Positions 36,769 through 45,852 of a DNA stretch of 64,000 nt are shown one piece after another; position 1 is the first letter of the stretch, and every line of letters starts with the position of its first letter. Origin of the DNA: DAOMNO01 sp035443885. Its GTDB lineage: Bacteria > Planctomycetota > Phycisphaerae > Phycisphaerales > SM1A02. A program made the translations under genes and the position numbers. The notes below the pieces were generated by a model. It worked only from the letters and a program-made list of their open reading frames with translations, had not been told where the DNA came from and did no database searches. The stretch is taken from assembly GCA_035443885.1 (NCBI GenBank), contig DAOMNO010000006.1, positions 124,001 to 188,000 on the forward strand, in the 5' to 3' direction.

Positions 36769-36791
36769 AGACGGGCTTCGGCCCGTCTTTT
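36769..36791 (+). terminator. Rho-independent terminator with TTCG tetraloop
   Basis: AGACGGGC (36769-36776), loop TTCG and GCCCGTCT (36781-36788) form a perfect 8-bp stem followed by TTT. It closes the two-gene cassette. The remaining 166 bp before the sigma-like gene hold no ORF I trust. Confidence 0.85.
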
Positions 36792-36957
36792 CATGCGCAT
36801 ACCGCGACACCGGGGCCTGCGTCCGAGGCCGGTCGGCTCATTGCCGGCCAGTCACGGGCGCACCTGTGTTTCCCTCGCGGCGCGTTGTCGCGGCACAGCC
36901 CGGATCGTGCGGACCTGTGACTGGTTGGCGAGCCAGACCTCCGGCCTCGGAGGTCAC

Positions 36958-37557
36958 ATGCCAGATCGCAACGACATCGTCACGCACCCCTTCACCCGCA
37001 AGCTTATCAAGATCAAGGCCAGGCAACTCTGCCGCCGCTCGGACTTCTCAACGTCGGACTACGACGACCTCTGTCAAGAGATGGTCGTCTACCTGCTGAA
37101 CAAGGCACACCTCTTCGATCCGGAGCGCGGCAACCTTGAGGCGTTCATCACCAACGCCATCAACACGTGGATCGGGCAGGAGCTCAGGTCGCGCGGCCGC
37201 GACAAGCGGCGATGCGCCTTCGAGTCGGTGTCGCTAGAGGGAACGACCGTCGAGCTCGAAGGCGAAACCAAAACCCTCTACTCGATCATCGGCGATGCGC
37301 ACGCTGAACGTCGCATCGGCCGGGAGCGCCGCTCGCCGCTGGAAGCGATCGAGTTGAACGAGGCGGTGCGCCGGGCGTTCGACTCGCTCGAACCGGACGA
37401 CCAGGAGCTGCTCCTGCACGTGTCCGAGCACGGCGTGGCAAGCGCCGCGAGGGAGTGGAGTCGTCGGCTCAACCGCCCGGTGTCACGTCGGCAAATCACC
37501 CGCGCCATGACCCGGATTCGGGCCCGCTTCGAGGAATTGGGCCTCGGGAAGGACTGA
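36958..37557 (+). CDS. Sigma-70-like RNA polymerase sigma factor
   Basis: 200-codon frame from the ATG at 36958 behind GGAGG (MPDRNDIVTHPFTRKL). Residues 30-75 match sigma region 2 (DYDDLCQEMVVYLLNKAHLF, then GNLEAFITNAINTWI), and the last 55 residues form a region-4-like HTH (SAAREWSRRLNRPVSRRQITRA). The centre between them is charged and variable. It may redirect host polymerase to phage promoters. Downstream genes follow in the same direction. Confidence 0.8.
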   Translation: MPDRNDIVTHPFTRKLIKIKARQLCRRSDFSTSDYDDLCQEMVVYLLNKAHLFDPERGNLEAFITNAINTWIGQELRSRGRDKRRCAFESVSLEGTTVELEGETKTLYSIIGDAHAERRIGRERRSPLEAIELNEAVRRAFDSLEPDDQELLLHVSEHGVASAAREWSRRLNRPVSRRQITRAMTRIRARFEELGLGKD

Positions 37558-37613
37558 TTCTGCGCAACCGCTTGATTCACGGCATAGGTGAATCAAAGGA
37601 GCACACCACTTTC

Positions 37614-38438
37614 ATGATGACCACTCACTACGCCTTCGATCCTGCCCGCGTGCTGACACGCGAGCCCGCGGATGTGTACCACGCCAAGTCGCGCGAGCAC
37701 CTCTCTAGCCATGCTCTGCGCGACTTTCGCCGATGCCCGCTGCTCTTCCGCAAGAAGGAACTCGGCCTCATCGTGGAGCCCGATACGACGGCATTTCTCG
37801 TTGGGCGCGCAGCGCACGTTCTGATCCTCGAAGGCCGCGAGCGGTACGAAGCCGAGTTTGCGGTGGGCGGGCCGGTCAACCCCAAGACCGGCCTGCCCTT
37901 CGGGTCGGCCACGAAGGCGTTCGCCGAATGGGCGGAGCGCATCGGCAAGCCGGTGCTCTCCGACGACCAGGCCGCGCTCATCGAGCAGATGAATGCGAGC
38001 GTGAAGAACCACGTCTTCGCCCGCGAGTTGCTTGCACACGGTGTCGCCGAGGGCGTGGTTCGGTGCGAGTACATGAGCCATCGCGCACAGGCGCGGCTCG
38101 ACTGGATCAATCCGCTGCCCGATCGCGGCATCGTCGATCTCAAGACTGCCGACCGGCTCGACAGCTTCGAGTTCGATATCGAGGCGTACGGCTACCTCGA
38201 CCAACTTGCGTTCTACCGCGCACTTGTGGCGCAGGCGTCAGGAGTCGTGCTGCCGGTCCACATCATCGCCGTCGAGAAGCGCGAGCCATTCCGCTGCGGC
38301 GTCTGGCAGCTCTCGACGCGCGCCCTCAATCGCGCGCAGCGTGAGAACGAAGAAGCGATGTGCGTGCTGACTCGCTGCCGCGAAACCGGCAACTGGCCCA
38401 CCGGCTTCGAATCGATCCGACTCTACGACCGTCTCTAA
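37614..38438 (+). CDS. PD-(D/E)XK exonuclease, RecE/Cas4-like (DUF3799 type)
   Basis: 274 residues from the ATG at 37614 (alternative 37617). Motifs in order: SSHALRDFRRCPLLFRKKEL; FLVGRAAHVLILEG (His of the exonuclease fold); CEYMSHRAQARLDWI then GIVDLKTAD (Asp and DLK, catalytic); YLDQLAFYRALV. The family includes the phage exonuclease VIII/RecE-like 5'-3' exonucleases. With the next genes (Sak4-like, DUF669) it makes a typical phage recombination module. The start is uncertain because the frame is open upstream over the sigma gene. Confidence 0.85.
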   Translation: MMTTHYAFDPARVLTREPADVYHAKSREHLSSHALRDFRRCPLLFRKKELGLIVEPDTTAFLVGRAAHVLILEGRERYEAEFAVGGPVNPKTGLPFGSATKAFAEWAERIGKPVLSDDQAALIEQMNASVKNHVFARELLAHGVAEGVVRCEYMSHRAQARLDWINPLPDRGIVDLKTADRLDSFEFDIEAYGYLDQLAFYRALVAQASGVVLPVHIIAVEKREPFRCGVWQLSTRALNRAQRENEEAMCVLTRCRETGNWPTGFESIRLYDRL

Positions 38439-38449
38439 CCCAATGCACT

Positions 38450-38524
38450 GGAGCGGGCGGGACTGCGTGTCCCCGGAAGGTCGCATGGAGGCAACTTCCG
38501 TTGATTGGACCGCCCGCCCGCTCC
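38450..38524 (+). other. Putative structured RNA element (three-way junction)
   Basis: An outer stem GGAGCGGGC (38450-38458) pairs with GCCCGCTCC (38516-38524). Two hairpins lie directly inside: GGGAC/GTCCC (38459-38463 with 38469-38473) and CGGAAG/CTTCCG (38474-38479 with 38495-38500). The helices abut, as in a compact three-way junction. It fills most of the gap before the Sak4-like gene and could be a small RNA, a processing site or a translational control element. Confidence 0.5.
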
Positions 38525-38566
38525 GTTCACGATCAACCACCCCCCCAAAGACACGAAAGGAACCGA

Positions 38567-39355
38567 ATGTCACTGAACATCATTCAACGAGGCCGCACAC
38601 AAGCGCCGCGCCGCGTGCTCCTCTACGGAGTCCACGGCGTCGGCAAGAGCACCTTCGGCGCGATGGCCGAGAAGCCGATCTTCATCCAGACCGAGGAAGG
38701 CATCAACGACATTGACGTCGATCGCTTCCCGCTCGCGACGAAGTACGAAGACGTGCTCAGCGCGATCTCCGCGCTCTACTCCGAGGAGCACGACTACCAC
38801 ACCGTCGTCATCGATTCGCTCGATTGGCTCGAGCGCCTGATCTGGGCCGAGGTGTGTGCGAAGCGCGGCGTCGAGTCGATCGAGGACATCGGCTACGCCA
38901 AGGGCTACATCTTCGCCCTCGCGCAGTGGCGCGAGATCCTCTCCGGCCTTGACGCGCTGCGGAATGAACGCGACATGCAAGTCGTCCTCATCGCGCACGC
39001 CGCGATCGAGAAGTTCGCCAACCCTGAGACCGACACCTACGACCGCTACGCGCCGCGTCTTCAGAAGCAGGCTTCGGCGCTTGTCCAGGAGTGGGCCGAC
39101 GAGGTGCTCTTCGCCACGTACAAGGTCCACACGAAGACGACGAGCGAGGGCTTCGACCGCAAGCGCACGCAGGGCATTGGCACCGGCGAGCGCATCGTGC
39201 GCACGACCGAGCGGCCGGCGCATGTGGCGAAGAACCGACTCAACCTTCCAGAGGAGTTCCCTCTGGACTACCGCATCTTCGCCGCTTTCGTCCGCGGCGA
39301 GGACCCACTGGCCACAACCGAAACTCCCGAACCCGCAACTGAGCAAGGAGCCTGA
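38567..39355 (+). CDS. Sak4-like AAA ATPase / single-strand annealing protein
   Basis: 262 residues from the ATG at 38567, with AAAGGA upstream. RecA-like core: YGVHGVGKSTFGAM (Walker A), TVVIDSLDWLERLIW (Walker B) and VVLIAHAAIEKF. These belong to the AAA_24/Sak4 phage family, which promotes single-strand annealing during phage recombination and replication. Gene order exonuclease-Sak4-DUF669 supports this. The C-terminus (TETPEPATEQ) is disordered, and the stop precedes the next start by 5 bp. Confidence 0.88.
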   Translation: MSLNIIQRGRTQAPRRVLLYGVHGVGKSTFGAMAEKPIFIQTEEGINDIDVDRFPLATKYEDVLSAISALYSEEHDYHTVVIDSLDWLERLIWAEVCAKRGVESIEDIGYAKGYIFALAQWREILSGLDALRNERDMQVVLIAHAAIEKFANPETDTYDRYAPRLQKQASALVQEWADEVLFATYKVHTKTTSEGFDRKRTQGIGTGERIVRTTERPAHVAKNRLNLPEEFPLDYRIFAAFVRGEDPLATTETPEPATEQGA

Positions 39356-39360
39356 AGCAC

Positions 39361-39822
39361 ATGGCAAACCTGAACGGATTCAACGCGCACGAAGTCGATC
39401 CGAACGTCGGCTTCGATCCCGTCCCGGCCGGCAAGTACCTGGCCGTCATCACCGCGACCGAGATGAAGCCGACGAAGAATGGTGTCGGCGAGTACCTGCA
39501 GGTCGAACTCGAAGTGATCGAGGGCCCATACAAGTCGCGCAAGGTGTGGGATCGCCTGACGCTCAAGCACCCCAATGAGATGACGGTGAAGATCGCGCGC
39601 GGCACGCTCTCGGCCATCTGTCGCGCCGTCGGTGTGATGGCACCCAAGGACTCGGTCGAACTCCACAACCTGCCGCTGGTGATCTCGGTCGGCCACAAGA
39701 AGCGCGACGACACCGGCGAGCTTACGAACGTCGTCAAGGGTTACTCCAAGCGCGATGGCGCAGCCGCGCGACCTGCGCCAGCAGCCACCACCAACGGGAG
39801 CACTCCGCCGTGGAAGCGGTGA
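39361..39822 (+). CDS. DUF669 family phage protein
   Basis: 153 residues with the DUF669 pattern: VPAGKYLAVITATEMKPT, GEYLQVELEVIEGPYKSRKV and WDRLTLKHP, then a low-complexity tail TRPAPAATTNGSTPPWKR-like. DUF669 proteins travel with phage recombinases and are thought to be single-strand-binding or recombination accessory proteins. It overlaps the next small gene by 13 bp. Confidence 0.85.
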   Translation: MANLNGFNAHEVDPNVGFDPVPAGKYLAVITATEMKPTKNGVGEYLQVELEVIEGPYKSRKVWDRLTLKHPNEMTVKIARGTLSAICRAVGVMAPKDSVELHNLPLVISVGHKKRDDTGELTNVVKGYSKRDGAAARPAPAATTNGSTPPWKR

Positions 39823-40034
39823 ACGGCGTGGTGAAACGCACGTGCCTCATCTGCGGCCGCACGACGCGCCACCCCTCGCAAGTGTGCAATCGCTGCATGC
39901 AGAGCGATGACGCGGCTGCGCGGCCGGATGAGTCAGTCGTCGAACCACTGGAGGATGACTACTTCGAGGAATCGAACGCTGACAGCGTGTGTTTCGACGA
40001 TTCGCTCAGGGAGGAGCTGTGTGCATCGGTTTGA
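39810..40034 (+). CDS. Small zinc-finger-like protein
   Basis: 74 residues. CLICGRTTRHPSQVCNRC forms a four-cysteine zinc-ribbon at residues 12-29, and the rest is acidic (EPLEDDYFEESNADS). It overlaps DUF669 upstream and rusA downstream by about 13 bp each, the tight packing of phage operons. Function unknown. Confidence 0.7.
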   Translation: MEAVNGVVKRTCLICGRTTRHPSQVCNRCMQSDDAAARPDESVVEPLEDDYFEESNADSVCFDDSLREELCASV

Positions 40035-40374
40035 GCTGCCGTGGCCGCCCACGGTGAACCACTACTGGAGGCGCGTCGGCCCTCGAACGCTGATCAGCAA
40101 AGAGGGCCGACGCTTCCGGTCGCATGTGGCTTCGCTTCTCGCGCTGCGTCGCATCCAGCCACTCTCCGGTCGGCTCGATGTCCGTGTCACACTCCATCCG
40201 CCCGATCGCCGGCGAAGAGACCTCGACAACTCAATGAAGGCCCTGCTCGACGCCCTCGAACACGGCGGCGCGTACGGCGATGACTTCCAGATCGAACACC
40301 TCGACATCTGGCGCGGCGAAGTCGTGCCCAGCGGCAAGGCCATCGTCCAGATCGGCCAACTCATACGCTCATGA
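40021..40374 (+). CDS. rusA: RusA-family Holliday junction resolvase
   Basis: 117 residues from a GTG start at 40021. RusA pattern: MHRFELPWPPTVNHYWRR, LHPPDRRRRDLDNSMKALLDAL and YGDDFQIEHLDIWRG, with the catalytic aspartates in the last two. It resolves branched recombination intermediates in phage DNA before packaging. It overlaps the preceding small gene by 14 bp and the next gene by 4 bp (ATGA). Confidence 0.9.
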   Translation: MHRFELPWPPTVNHYWRRVGPRTLISKEGRRFRSHVASLLALRRIQPLSGRLDVRVTLHPPDRRRRDLDNSMKALLDALEHGGAYGDDFQIEHLDIWRGEVVPSGKAIVQIGQLIRS

Positions 40375-41012
40375 AGACCAACACCAGGCGAATCTACATC
40401 GCCGGCCCGATGACCGGCCATGCCGAATACAACTTCCCGGCCTTCCACCGCGCCGCGCGGCGGCTGCAAGAGGCGGGATGGGAAGTGCTCAACCCGGCCG
40501 AGAACTTCGGCGGGCGCACCGACCTGCCGCGCACGAGCTACATGCGCGTCGATCTTGCGATGCTCCTTCAGTGCGATGCGGTCGCGCTGCTTGAGGGGTG
40601 GCAGAACTCCGCTGGCGCGAAGCTCGAATACCTGCTCGCGCGCGAACTCGGGCTCGACATCATCGACGCGGTGACGCTTGGGCCTTTGGTAAGCAGGCCC
40701 GCAGCCGCCGTACAGCTCGATCCGGTCGGGTACGACGAAGAATCCATTCTCGACTGCGCCAAGCGCCTCACGAGCGGAGTCCGCAACAGCGATTACGGGC
40801 ATCCGGCCGAGGACTTCGATCGCACAGCGCGCATGTGGTCGGGAATCCTGGCAAGCAAGCTGCGCGAAGGCGAGACGATCTCGGCGCTGGATGTGCCGCT
40901 GTGCATGATCGCCGTCAAGCTCGCGCGGGAGGCGCACCGCCACAAGCGCGACAACCTCGTGGACATCGCCGGCTACGCGCGCACCGCCGCCATGCTCGTG
41001 GGGGAAGAGTGA
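40371..41012 (+). CDS. DUF4406/DUF6378-type phage protein (nucleoside 2-deoxyribosyltransferase-like)
   Basis: 213 residues. Residues 1-95 carry the DUF4406 deoxyribosyltransferase-like motif YIAGPMTGHAEYNFPAFH, VLNPAENFGG and DAVALLEGWQNSAGAKLEY. The C-terminal half (NSDYGHPAEDFDRTARMW; DVPLCMIAVKLAREAHRHK) matches the DUF6378 helical domain. The fusion is common in phages and may act on nucleotide pools. It is in the recombination/replication operon, with a 4-bp overlap upstream. Confidence 0.85.
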   Translation: MKTNTRRIYIAGPMTGHAEYNFPAFHRAARRLQEAGWEVLNPAENFGGRTDLPRTSYMRVDLAMLLQCDAVALLEGWQNSAGAKLEYLLARELGLDIIDAVTLGPLVSRPAAAVQLDPVGYDEESILDCAKRLTSGVRNSDYGHPAEDFDRTARMWSGILASKLREGETISALDVPLCMIAVKLAREAHRHKRDNLVDIAGYARTAAMLVGEE

Positions 41013-41800
41013 TGCCGACCACTCGGAAACGATCGAAGAACAAGAGCGCGACGATGCTCGCCTTCGGCGATGTGCATATCCCGCATCACAACCCGCGGGC
41101 TGTCGAAGTCTTCTGCCGCGCGGCGGAGCGCATCAAGCCCGACCTTGTCATCTGCCTCGGCGACCTGCTCGACTGCGGCCAGTTCTCATCGCACCCGCCG
41201 ACGTACGGCGTGCCCGAGTCGGACTATGTCGAGGACCTGAAGGTCGCCAACGCGCTGCTCGATCGCATCCAGAAGGTGTGCCGCCGGCTGGTGATGGTCG
41301 AGGGCAATCATGAGTACCGTCTCGACCGCTGGGCGGCGGCGACCGCTGAAGGGCGCGGCGCATACTCGATGCTCGCCCCGCGCGCGCAGCTGACGAAGGG
41401 GCGATCGTGTTGTACCTACATCCCGTATGGTTCAGCGGACGGGCGCTATCCGCACTACGCGATCAACTCGCGCATCATCGCGGTGCATGGTTGGTCGCAC
41501 GCGAAGCAGGCGACTCGAAACCATCTCCAGATCAGCCAGGGTAAGAGCGTCATCCACGGCCACACGCACCGTGCGGATTCGCACATGAGCCAGAATATCT
41601 GGGACGCTGGCCAGATCATCGAGGCGCGCGGTGCGGGGTGCCTGTGCAAGCCGGTGCCGCTCTACGGCGCAGGTCGCCCCGTCGAATGGGTGAACGCCTT
41701 CATCATCGCCTACCTTGGCCGGCGCAGTGACACGCTCTACACCGTGCCGGTCATGGACGATCGCTGCATCCTGCCCGATGGCACGGAGGTGACGGCATGA
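41012..41800 (+). CDS. Calcineurin-like metallophosphoesterase
   Basis: 262 residues from the ATG at 41012, overlapping the previous stop by 1 bp. All metal-binding motifs are visible: FGDVHIPHHN, ICLGDLLDCGQFS, VEGNHEYRL, VHGWSH and IHGHTHRADS. The family hydrolyses phosphoesters, often nucleic acids in phages. It is ATGA-coupled to the helicase gene that follows. Confidence 0.88.
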   Translation: MPTTRKRSKNKSATMLAFGDVHIPHHNPRAVEVFCRAAERIKPDLVICLGDLLDCGQFSSHPPTYGVPESDYVEDLKVANALLDRIQKVCRRLVMVEGNHEYRLDRWAAATAEGRGAYSMLAPRAQLTKGRSCCTYIPYGSADGRYPHYAINSRIIAVHGWSHAKQATRNHLQISQGKSVIHGHTHRADSHMSQNIWDAGQIIEARGAGCLCKPVPLYGAGRPVEWVNAFIIAYLGRRSDTLYTVPVMDDRCILPDGTEVTA

Positions 41801-43527
41801 GCAGCGCACTGGCGACGCCTTCAGCGGCATCGAAGCAGTTCGACTTGCGGCCGTACCAGCGCGAGGCCGTCGATGCAGTGTACGACTTCCTGCGATCGCG
41901 CGACGACCATCCGTGCGTCGTGATTCCAACCGGAGGCGGAAAGACGCCGGTGATCGCGACGATCTGCCGCGATGCCGTGAACCTGTGGAACGGCCGCGTC
42001 GTGATCCTCGCGCACGTGAAGGAACTGCTGGAGCAGGCGGCGGACAAGCTTCGTGCAATTGCGCCGGACGTGCCTGTCGGCATCTACTCGGCGGGGCTGA
42101 GGCGCAAGGACCTTGGCTACGCCGTCACTATCGCCGGCATCCAGTCCATCTATCAGAAGGCCTGCGATCTCGGTCCCGTCGATCTCGTCATCGTTGACGA
42201 GGCGCACCTGATCCCGCCTGACGGCGAGGGGATGTACCGGCAGTTCCTGGCGGATGCAAAGGTCGTCAACCCGCACATGCGCGTCATCGCCCTGACCGCG
42301 ACGCCGTACCGGATGAAGACCGGCACGATCTGTTCCCCTGACACAATGCTCAACGAGATCTGCTTCGAGATCGGCGTCCGCGAACTCATCGTGCAGGGTT
42401 GGCTCTCCCCGCTGCGCACGAAGGCCGGCGCAGCGAAGGTGGATACGAGCGAGTTGCACGTCCGCGGCGGCGAGTTCATCGCGGGCGAGGTCGAGGACCT
42501 TATGGACACGGACGCGTTGGTCGAAGCCACGTGCGCCGAGATCGTCGGACATACGAAGGATCGGCGCTCCGTGCTCATCTTCACATCCGGCGTTCGCCAC
42601 GGCGAGCACGTCGTGCGGATGCTGCGCGAGCGGCACGGCGTCGACTGCGGTTTCGTCGAGGGCAACACCCCCGGAAGGGTCCGCGATCACCTCATCGAGC
42701 GCTTCAAGGCCGGCGACCTCCGGTTCCTGGCGAACGTCAACGTGCTCACCACCGGCTTCGATGCGCCGAACGTGGACTGTGTGGCGATGCTGCGGCCGAC
42801 GCTCTCGCCTGGACTGTACTACCAGATGGTTGGGCGTGGGTTCCGAATTCATCCGGGCAAGAACGACTGCCTCGTGCTTGACTTCGGCGGCAACGTCCTG
42901 CGCCACGGTCCCGTCGATCAGATCAAGCTGCGTACTCCGGGAACTGGCGATGGCGAAGCGCCCGCGAAAGAGTGCCCCGAGTGCAGCGCCGTCATCGCCG
43001 CGGGGTACGCCGTCTGTCCCGAGTGCGGACACGAGTTCCCGCCGCCAGAGCGTGAGAAGCACTCTGCCACGGCGACGGATGCCGGCGTTCTAAGCGGGCA
43101 GGTGACGAACACGAAGTACTCCGTGATGGACGTGTTCTACACCGTCCACACGAAGCGCGATGCGCCGCCAGATGCGCCGCGCACGCTGCGCGTCGACTAC
43201 CAGGTCGGCTTCGGCCACTTCGAGCCGGAGTGGGTGTGCTTCGAGCATCCCCGGAATGGCTACGCACGTCGCAAGGCCGAACAGTGGTGGCGTACCCGCT
43301 CGAATGCCCCGGTCCCCGACACCGCCGAAGAGGCGAGCAACCTGGCAAACAACGGCGCTCTCGCGCCGACGACCTCGATCACCGTCCGCAGCGTCACCGG
43401 CGAGAAGTTCGCTCGCATCGTCGAGCACGAGATTGGCGAGAAGCCGCCCTGGGACGATGAGGCGGCCGTGATGGCGCAGCCGGTGCCGGCGCGCTACGAG
43501 ATTCCCGAGGACGACATCCCGTTCTGA
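41797..43527 (+). CDS. Phage SF2 DEAD/DEAH helicase with C-terminal zinc ribbon
   Basis: 576 residues. YQREAVDAV (motif Q), VIPTGGGKTPVIA (Walker A), VIVDEAHLIPPDGE (motif II), ALTATPYRMKTG (III) and MVGRGFRIHPGK (VI) define the motor. A CPECSAVIAAGYAVCPECG zinc ribbon and a C-terminal extension follow (about 385-576). This phage helicase type appears next to primases and is likely used in replication or recombination. Start in an ATGA overlap. Confidence 0.9.
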   Translation: MSSALATPSAASKQFDLRPYQREAVDAVYDFLRSRDDHPCVVIPTGGGKTPVIATICRDAVNLWNGRVVILAHVKELLEQAADKLRAIAPDVPVGIYSAGLRRKDLGYAVTIAGIQSIYQKACDLGPVDLVIVDEAHLIPPDGEGMYRQFLADAKVVNPHMRVIALTATPYRMKTGTICSPDTMLNEICFEIGVRELIVQGWLSPLRTKAGAAKVDTSELHVRGGEFIAGEVEDLMDTDALVEATCAEIVGHTKDRRSVLIFTSGVRHGEHVVRMLRERHGVDCGFVEGNTPGRVRDHLIERFKAGDLRFLANVNVLTTGFDAPNVDCVAMLRPTLSPGLYYQMVGRGFRIHPGKNDCLVLDFGGNVLRHGPVDQIKLRTPGTGDGEAPAKECPECSAVIAAGYAVCPECGHEFPPPEREKHSATATDAGVLSGQVTNTKYSVMDVFYTVHTKRDAPPDAPRTLRVDYQVGFGHFEPEWVCFEHPRNGYARRKAEQWWRTRSNAPVPDTAEEASNLANNGALAPTTSITVRSVTGEKFARIVEHEIGEKPPWDDEAAVMAQPVPARYEIPEDDIPF

Positions 43528-43533
43528 TCACGG

Positions 43534-45846
43534 ATGACCGCTCCTGCCGCGCCCATCCTGCTCGACGCCGCACTCGCCTATCACGGGGCGGGCCTTTGCG
43601 CGCTGCCGGCGCTTCGCCGTGGCGACGAGAAGCGCGTCGCGCTGCGCTCGTGGAAGCAGTTTCAGAAGAAGCGGCCTGACGAGGATGACCTGCGGTCTTG
43701 GTTCGGCGCGAATCCTGATGCGATCTGCATCGTCTGCGGCGCGGTCTCCGGCAACCTGGAGATGATCGACTTCGATCTGGCGGGCGAGTTGTTCCCCGCG
43801 TGGCGCAGCGCGGTTGAACACGCCGCACGCGGTCTCGTTGATCGGATGGTGATCGAATCGACGCCGTCCGGCGGCCGACACGTCGTCTATCGCTGCGAAG
43901 AGCCGGTCTCCGGTAACACGAAACTCGCCCAGAGGCGCATCGCCGCCGACGGTCCTGGCGAAGTCGTCATCGGCACCAAGGCGCATCGTCCTCGCAAAGA
44001 CGCCTCCGGCGAATGGGCCGTCATCGTGACGACGATCGAGACGCGCGGCGAAGGTGGCATCTTCCTCTGTGCGCCTTCCGCTGGCTACGAGTTGATGCAG
44101 GGCGACCTTCGCGCTCCGCCGACCATCACAGCCGACGAGCGCGACGTGCTCCTCGGCTGCGCGTGGGCGCTGAATGAGGTTCCGGCGTCGGTCCACAACG
44201 AGACGCCGTCACTCTCATCTTCCGGATGCGCATCACGGCCTGGCGATGACTTCAACCAGCGCGGCGACGTGCGCGAGGTGCTGCGCCGGCACGGCTGGAC
44301 GCTCCTCCGGCCCGGCGACAACGAGCACTGGTGCCGGCCTGGCAAGCACGGCGGCACGAGTGCGACGCTCAAGGACGGCGTGTTCTACGTCTTCTCGACC
44401 AACGCCCCGCCGTTCGAGCCGCACAAGGGTTATCCGCCGTTCTCGGTCTACGCGCTGCTGGAGCATAGCGGCGATTTCACCGCCGCCGCTTCGGCGCTTG
44501 CTGCGCAGGGCTATGGCAACAACGAGCCCGCGGGTGACGTGGACCTGTCGAACTTCTGCGCTGCCGCTCCGCGCGCGCCCGCGTCCGTAGCGGACCTGCC
44601 GCCCGATCCCGGCCTGCTGCCGGAAGATCTGCTGCGCATCCCCGGCTTCGTCAGCGAGGTGATGGACCACTGCCTCGAAGGCGCGCCGTATCCGAACCAC
44701 GTGCTGGCCTTCTGCGGCGCGCTCGCGCTGCAGGCGTTCCTCGCCGCGCGCAAGGTGCGCGATCCCGGCGACAACCGCACGAATGTCTACCTGCTCGGCC
44801 TCGCGCACTCGTCAGCCGGCAAGGACTGGCCGCGCAAGGTGAACGGTCGGATTCTGCACGAGGTGGACCTCGGGCGCTGCATCGGCGACAAGGTTGCATC
44901 CGGCGAAGCCATTCAGGATGCGCTTTTCGCCGACAACGCGGCGCTCTTCCAGACCGACGAGATCGACGGCATGCTCCAGTCGATGAAGGCGTCGAAGGAA
45001 TCGCACCACGAGGGCATCATGAGCATGCTGCTCACGCTGTACTCGTCGGCGAACACCATCTACCCGATGCGGCGCAAGGCGAACGAGCCGCCGCGCGTCA
45101 TCAACCAGCCGTGCGTTGTGCTCTTCGGGACCGCGATCCCGAACCACTACTACGCCGCGCTGTCCGAGCGCATGCTCACGAACGGCTTCTTCGCGCGCAT
45201 GCTGATCTTCGAGTCCGGCCCGCGCAGCACCGGGCAGGAGCCGTCGATCATCGAGCCACCGAAGCGCATCATCGAGATCGCCCGCTGGTGGGCCGAGCGT
45301 CCTCCCGGAAGCGGCGACCTCGCGCCATCCAACCCCACGCCCGCGATCATCGAGCACACCGACGCGGCGAAGCGCCTGCTCGTGGACACGCGGCAGGAAA
45401 CCGAAGCCGAGTACGCGAAGGCCGAAGCAGCACAGGACGCGGTAGGCACGACCGTGTGGGGCCGCGTGAGCGAGCACGTGCGGAAGCTCTCGCTGCTTCA
45501 CGCGATCAGCGCGAACCATCTCACACCGTCGATCGACGCCGACGCCGTGCGCTGGGCGACGCGGATCGTCATGCACCAGACCCGGAGGATGCTCTTCATG
45601 GCGGCGAGCCACGTCGCGTCGAACGATTTTCACGCCGACTGCCTGCGGCTCATCGGCAAGCTGCGCGAAGCGCCCGGTGGCAAGCTCGCGCACAGCGTGC
45701 TGCTAAAGCGGATGAAGATGAAGGCGCGCGACTTCAGGGACCTGATCGAAACGATGGTTCAGCGCGGGGACATCACGTCTGTGCGGACGTCCAGCGGTGG
45801 CCGACCCGTCGATGAGTACCAATTGATTGGAGGAGCAGCCGAATGA
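43534..45846 (+). CDS. Bifunctional prim-pol / DUF3987 helicase-like replication protein
   Basis: 770 residues. The N-terminal prim-pol (AEP) domain shows LEMIDFDLAG (catalytic DxD), ESTPSGGRHVVYRC and VVIGTKAHRP. A DUF3987 domain follows (about 370-700) with GLAHSSAGKDWPRK in the Walker A position; the usual Ser/Thr is Asp. This pairing of primase and ATPase primes and unwinds phage DNA. Immediately downstream lies the TTTCACC repeat cluster, a plausible origin for this initiator. Confidence 0.88.
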   Translation: MTAPAAPILLDAALAYHGAGLCALPALRRGDEKRVALRSWKQFQKKRPDEDDLRSWFGANPDAICIVCGAVSGNLEMIDFDLAGELFPAWRSAVEHAARGLVDRMVIESTPSGGRHVVYRCEEPVSGNTKLAQRRIAADGPGEVVIGTKAHRPRKDASGEWAVIVTTIETRGEGGIFLCAPSAGYELMQGDLRAPPTITADERDVLLGCAWALNEVPASVHNETPSLSSSGCASRPGDDFNQRGDVREVLRRHGWTLLRPGDNEHWCRPGKHGGTSATLKDGVFYVFSTNAPPFEPHKGYPPFSVYALLEHSGDFTAAASALAAQGYGNNEPAGDVDLSNFCAAAPRAPASVADLPPDPGLLPEDLLRIPGFVSEVMDHCLEGAPYPNHVLAFCGALALQAFLAARKVRDPGDNRTNVYLLGLAHSSAGKDWPRKVNGRILHEVDLGRCIGDKVASGEAIQDALFADNAALFQTDEIDGMLQSMKASKESHHEGIMSMLLTLYSSANTIYPMRRKANEPPRVINQPCVVLFGTAIPNHYYAALSERMLTNGFFARMLIFESGPRSTGQEPSIIEPPKRIIEIARWWAERPPGSGDLAPSNPTPAIIEHTDAAKRLLVDTRQETEAEYAKAEAAQDAVGTTVWGRVSEHVRKLSLLHAISANHLTPSIDADAVRWATRIVMHQTRRMLFMAASHVASNDFHADCLRLIGKLREAPGGKLAHSVLLKRMKMKARDFRDLIETMVQRGDITSVRTSSGGRPVDEYQLIGGAAE

Positions 45847-45852
45847 GACTTC

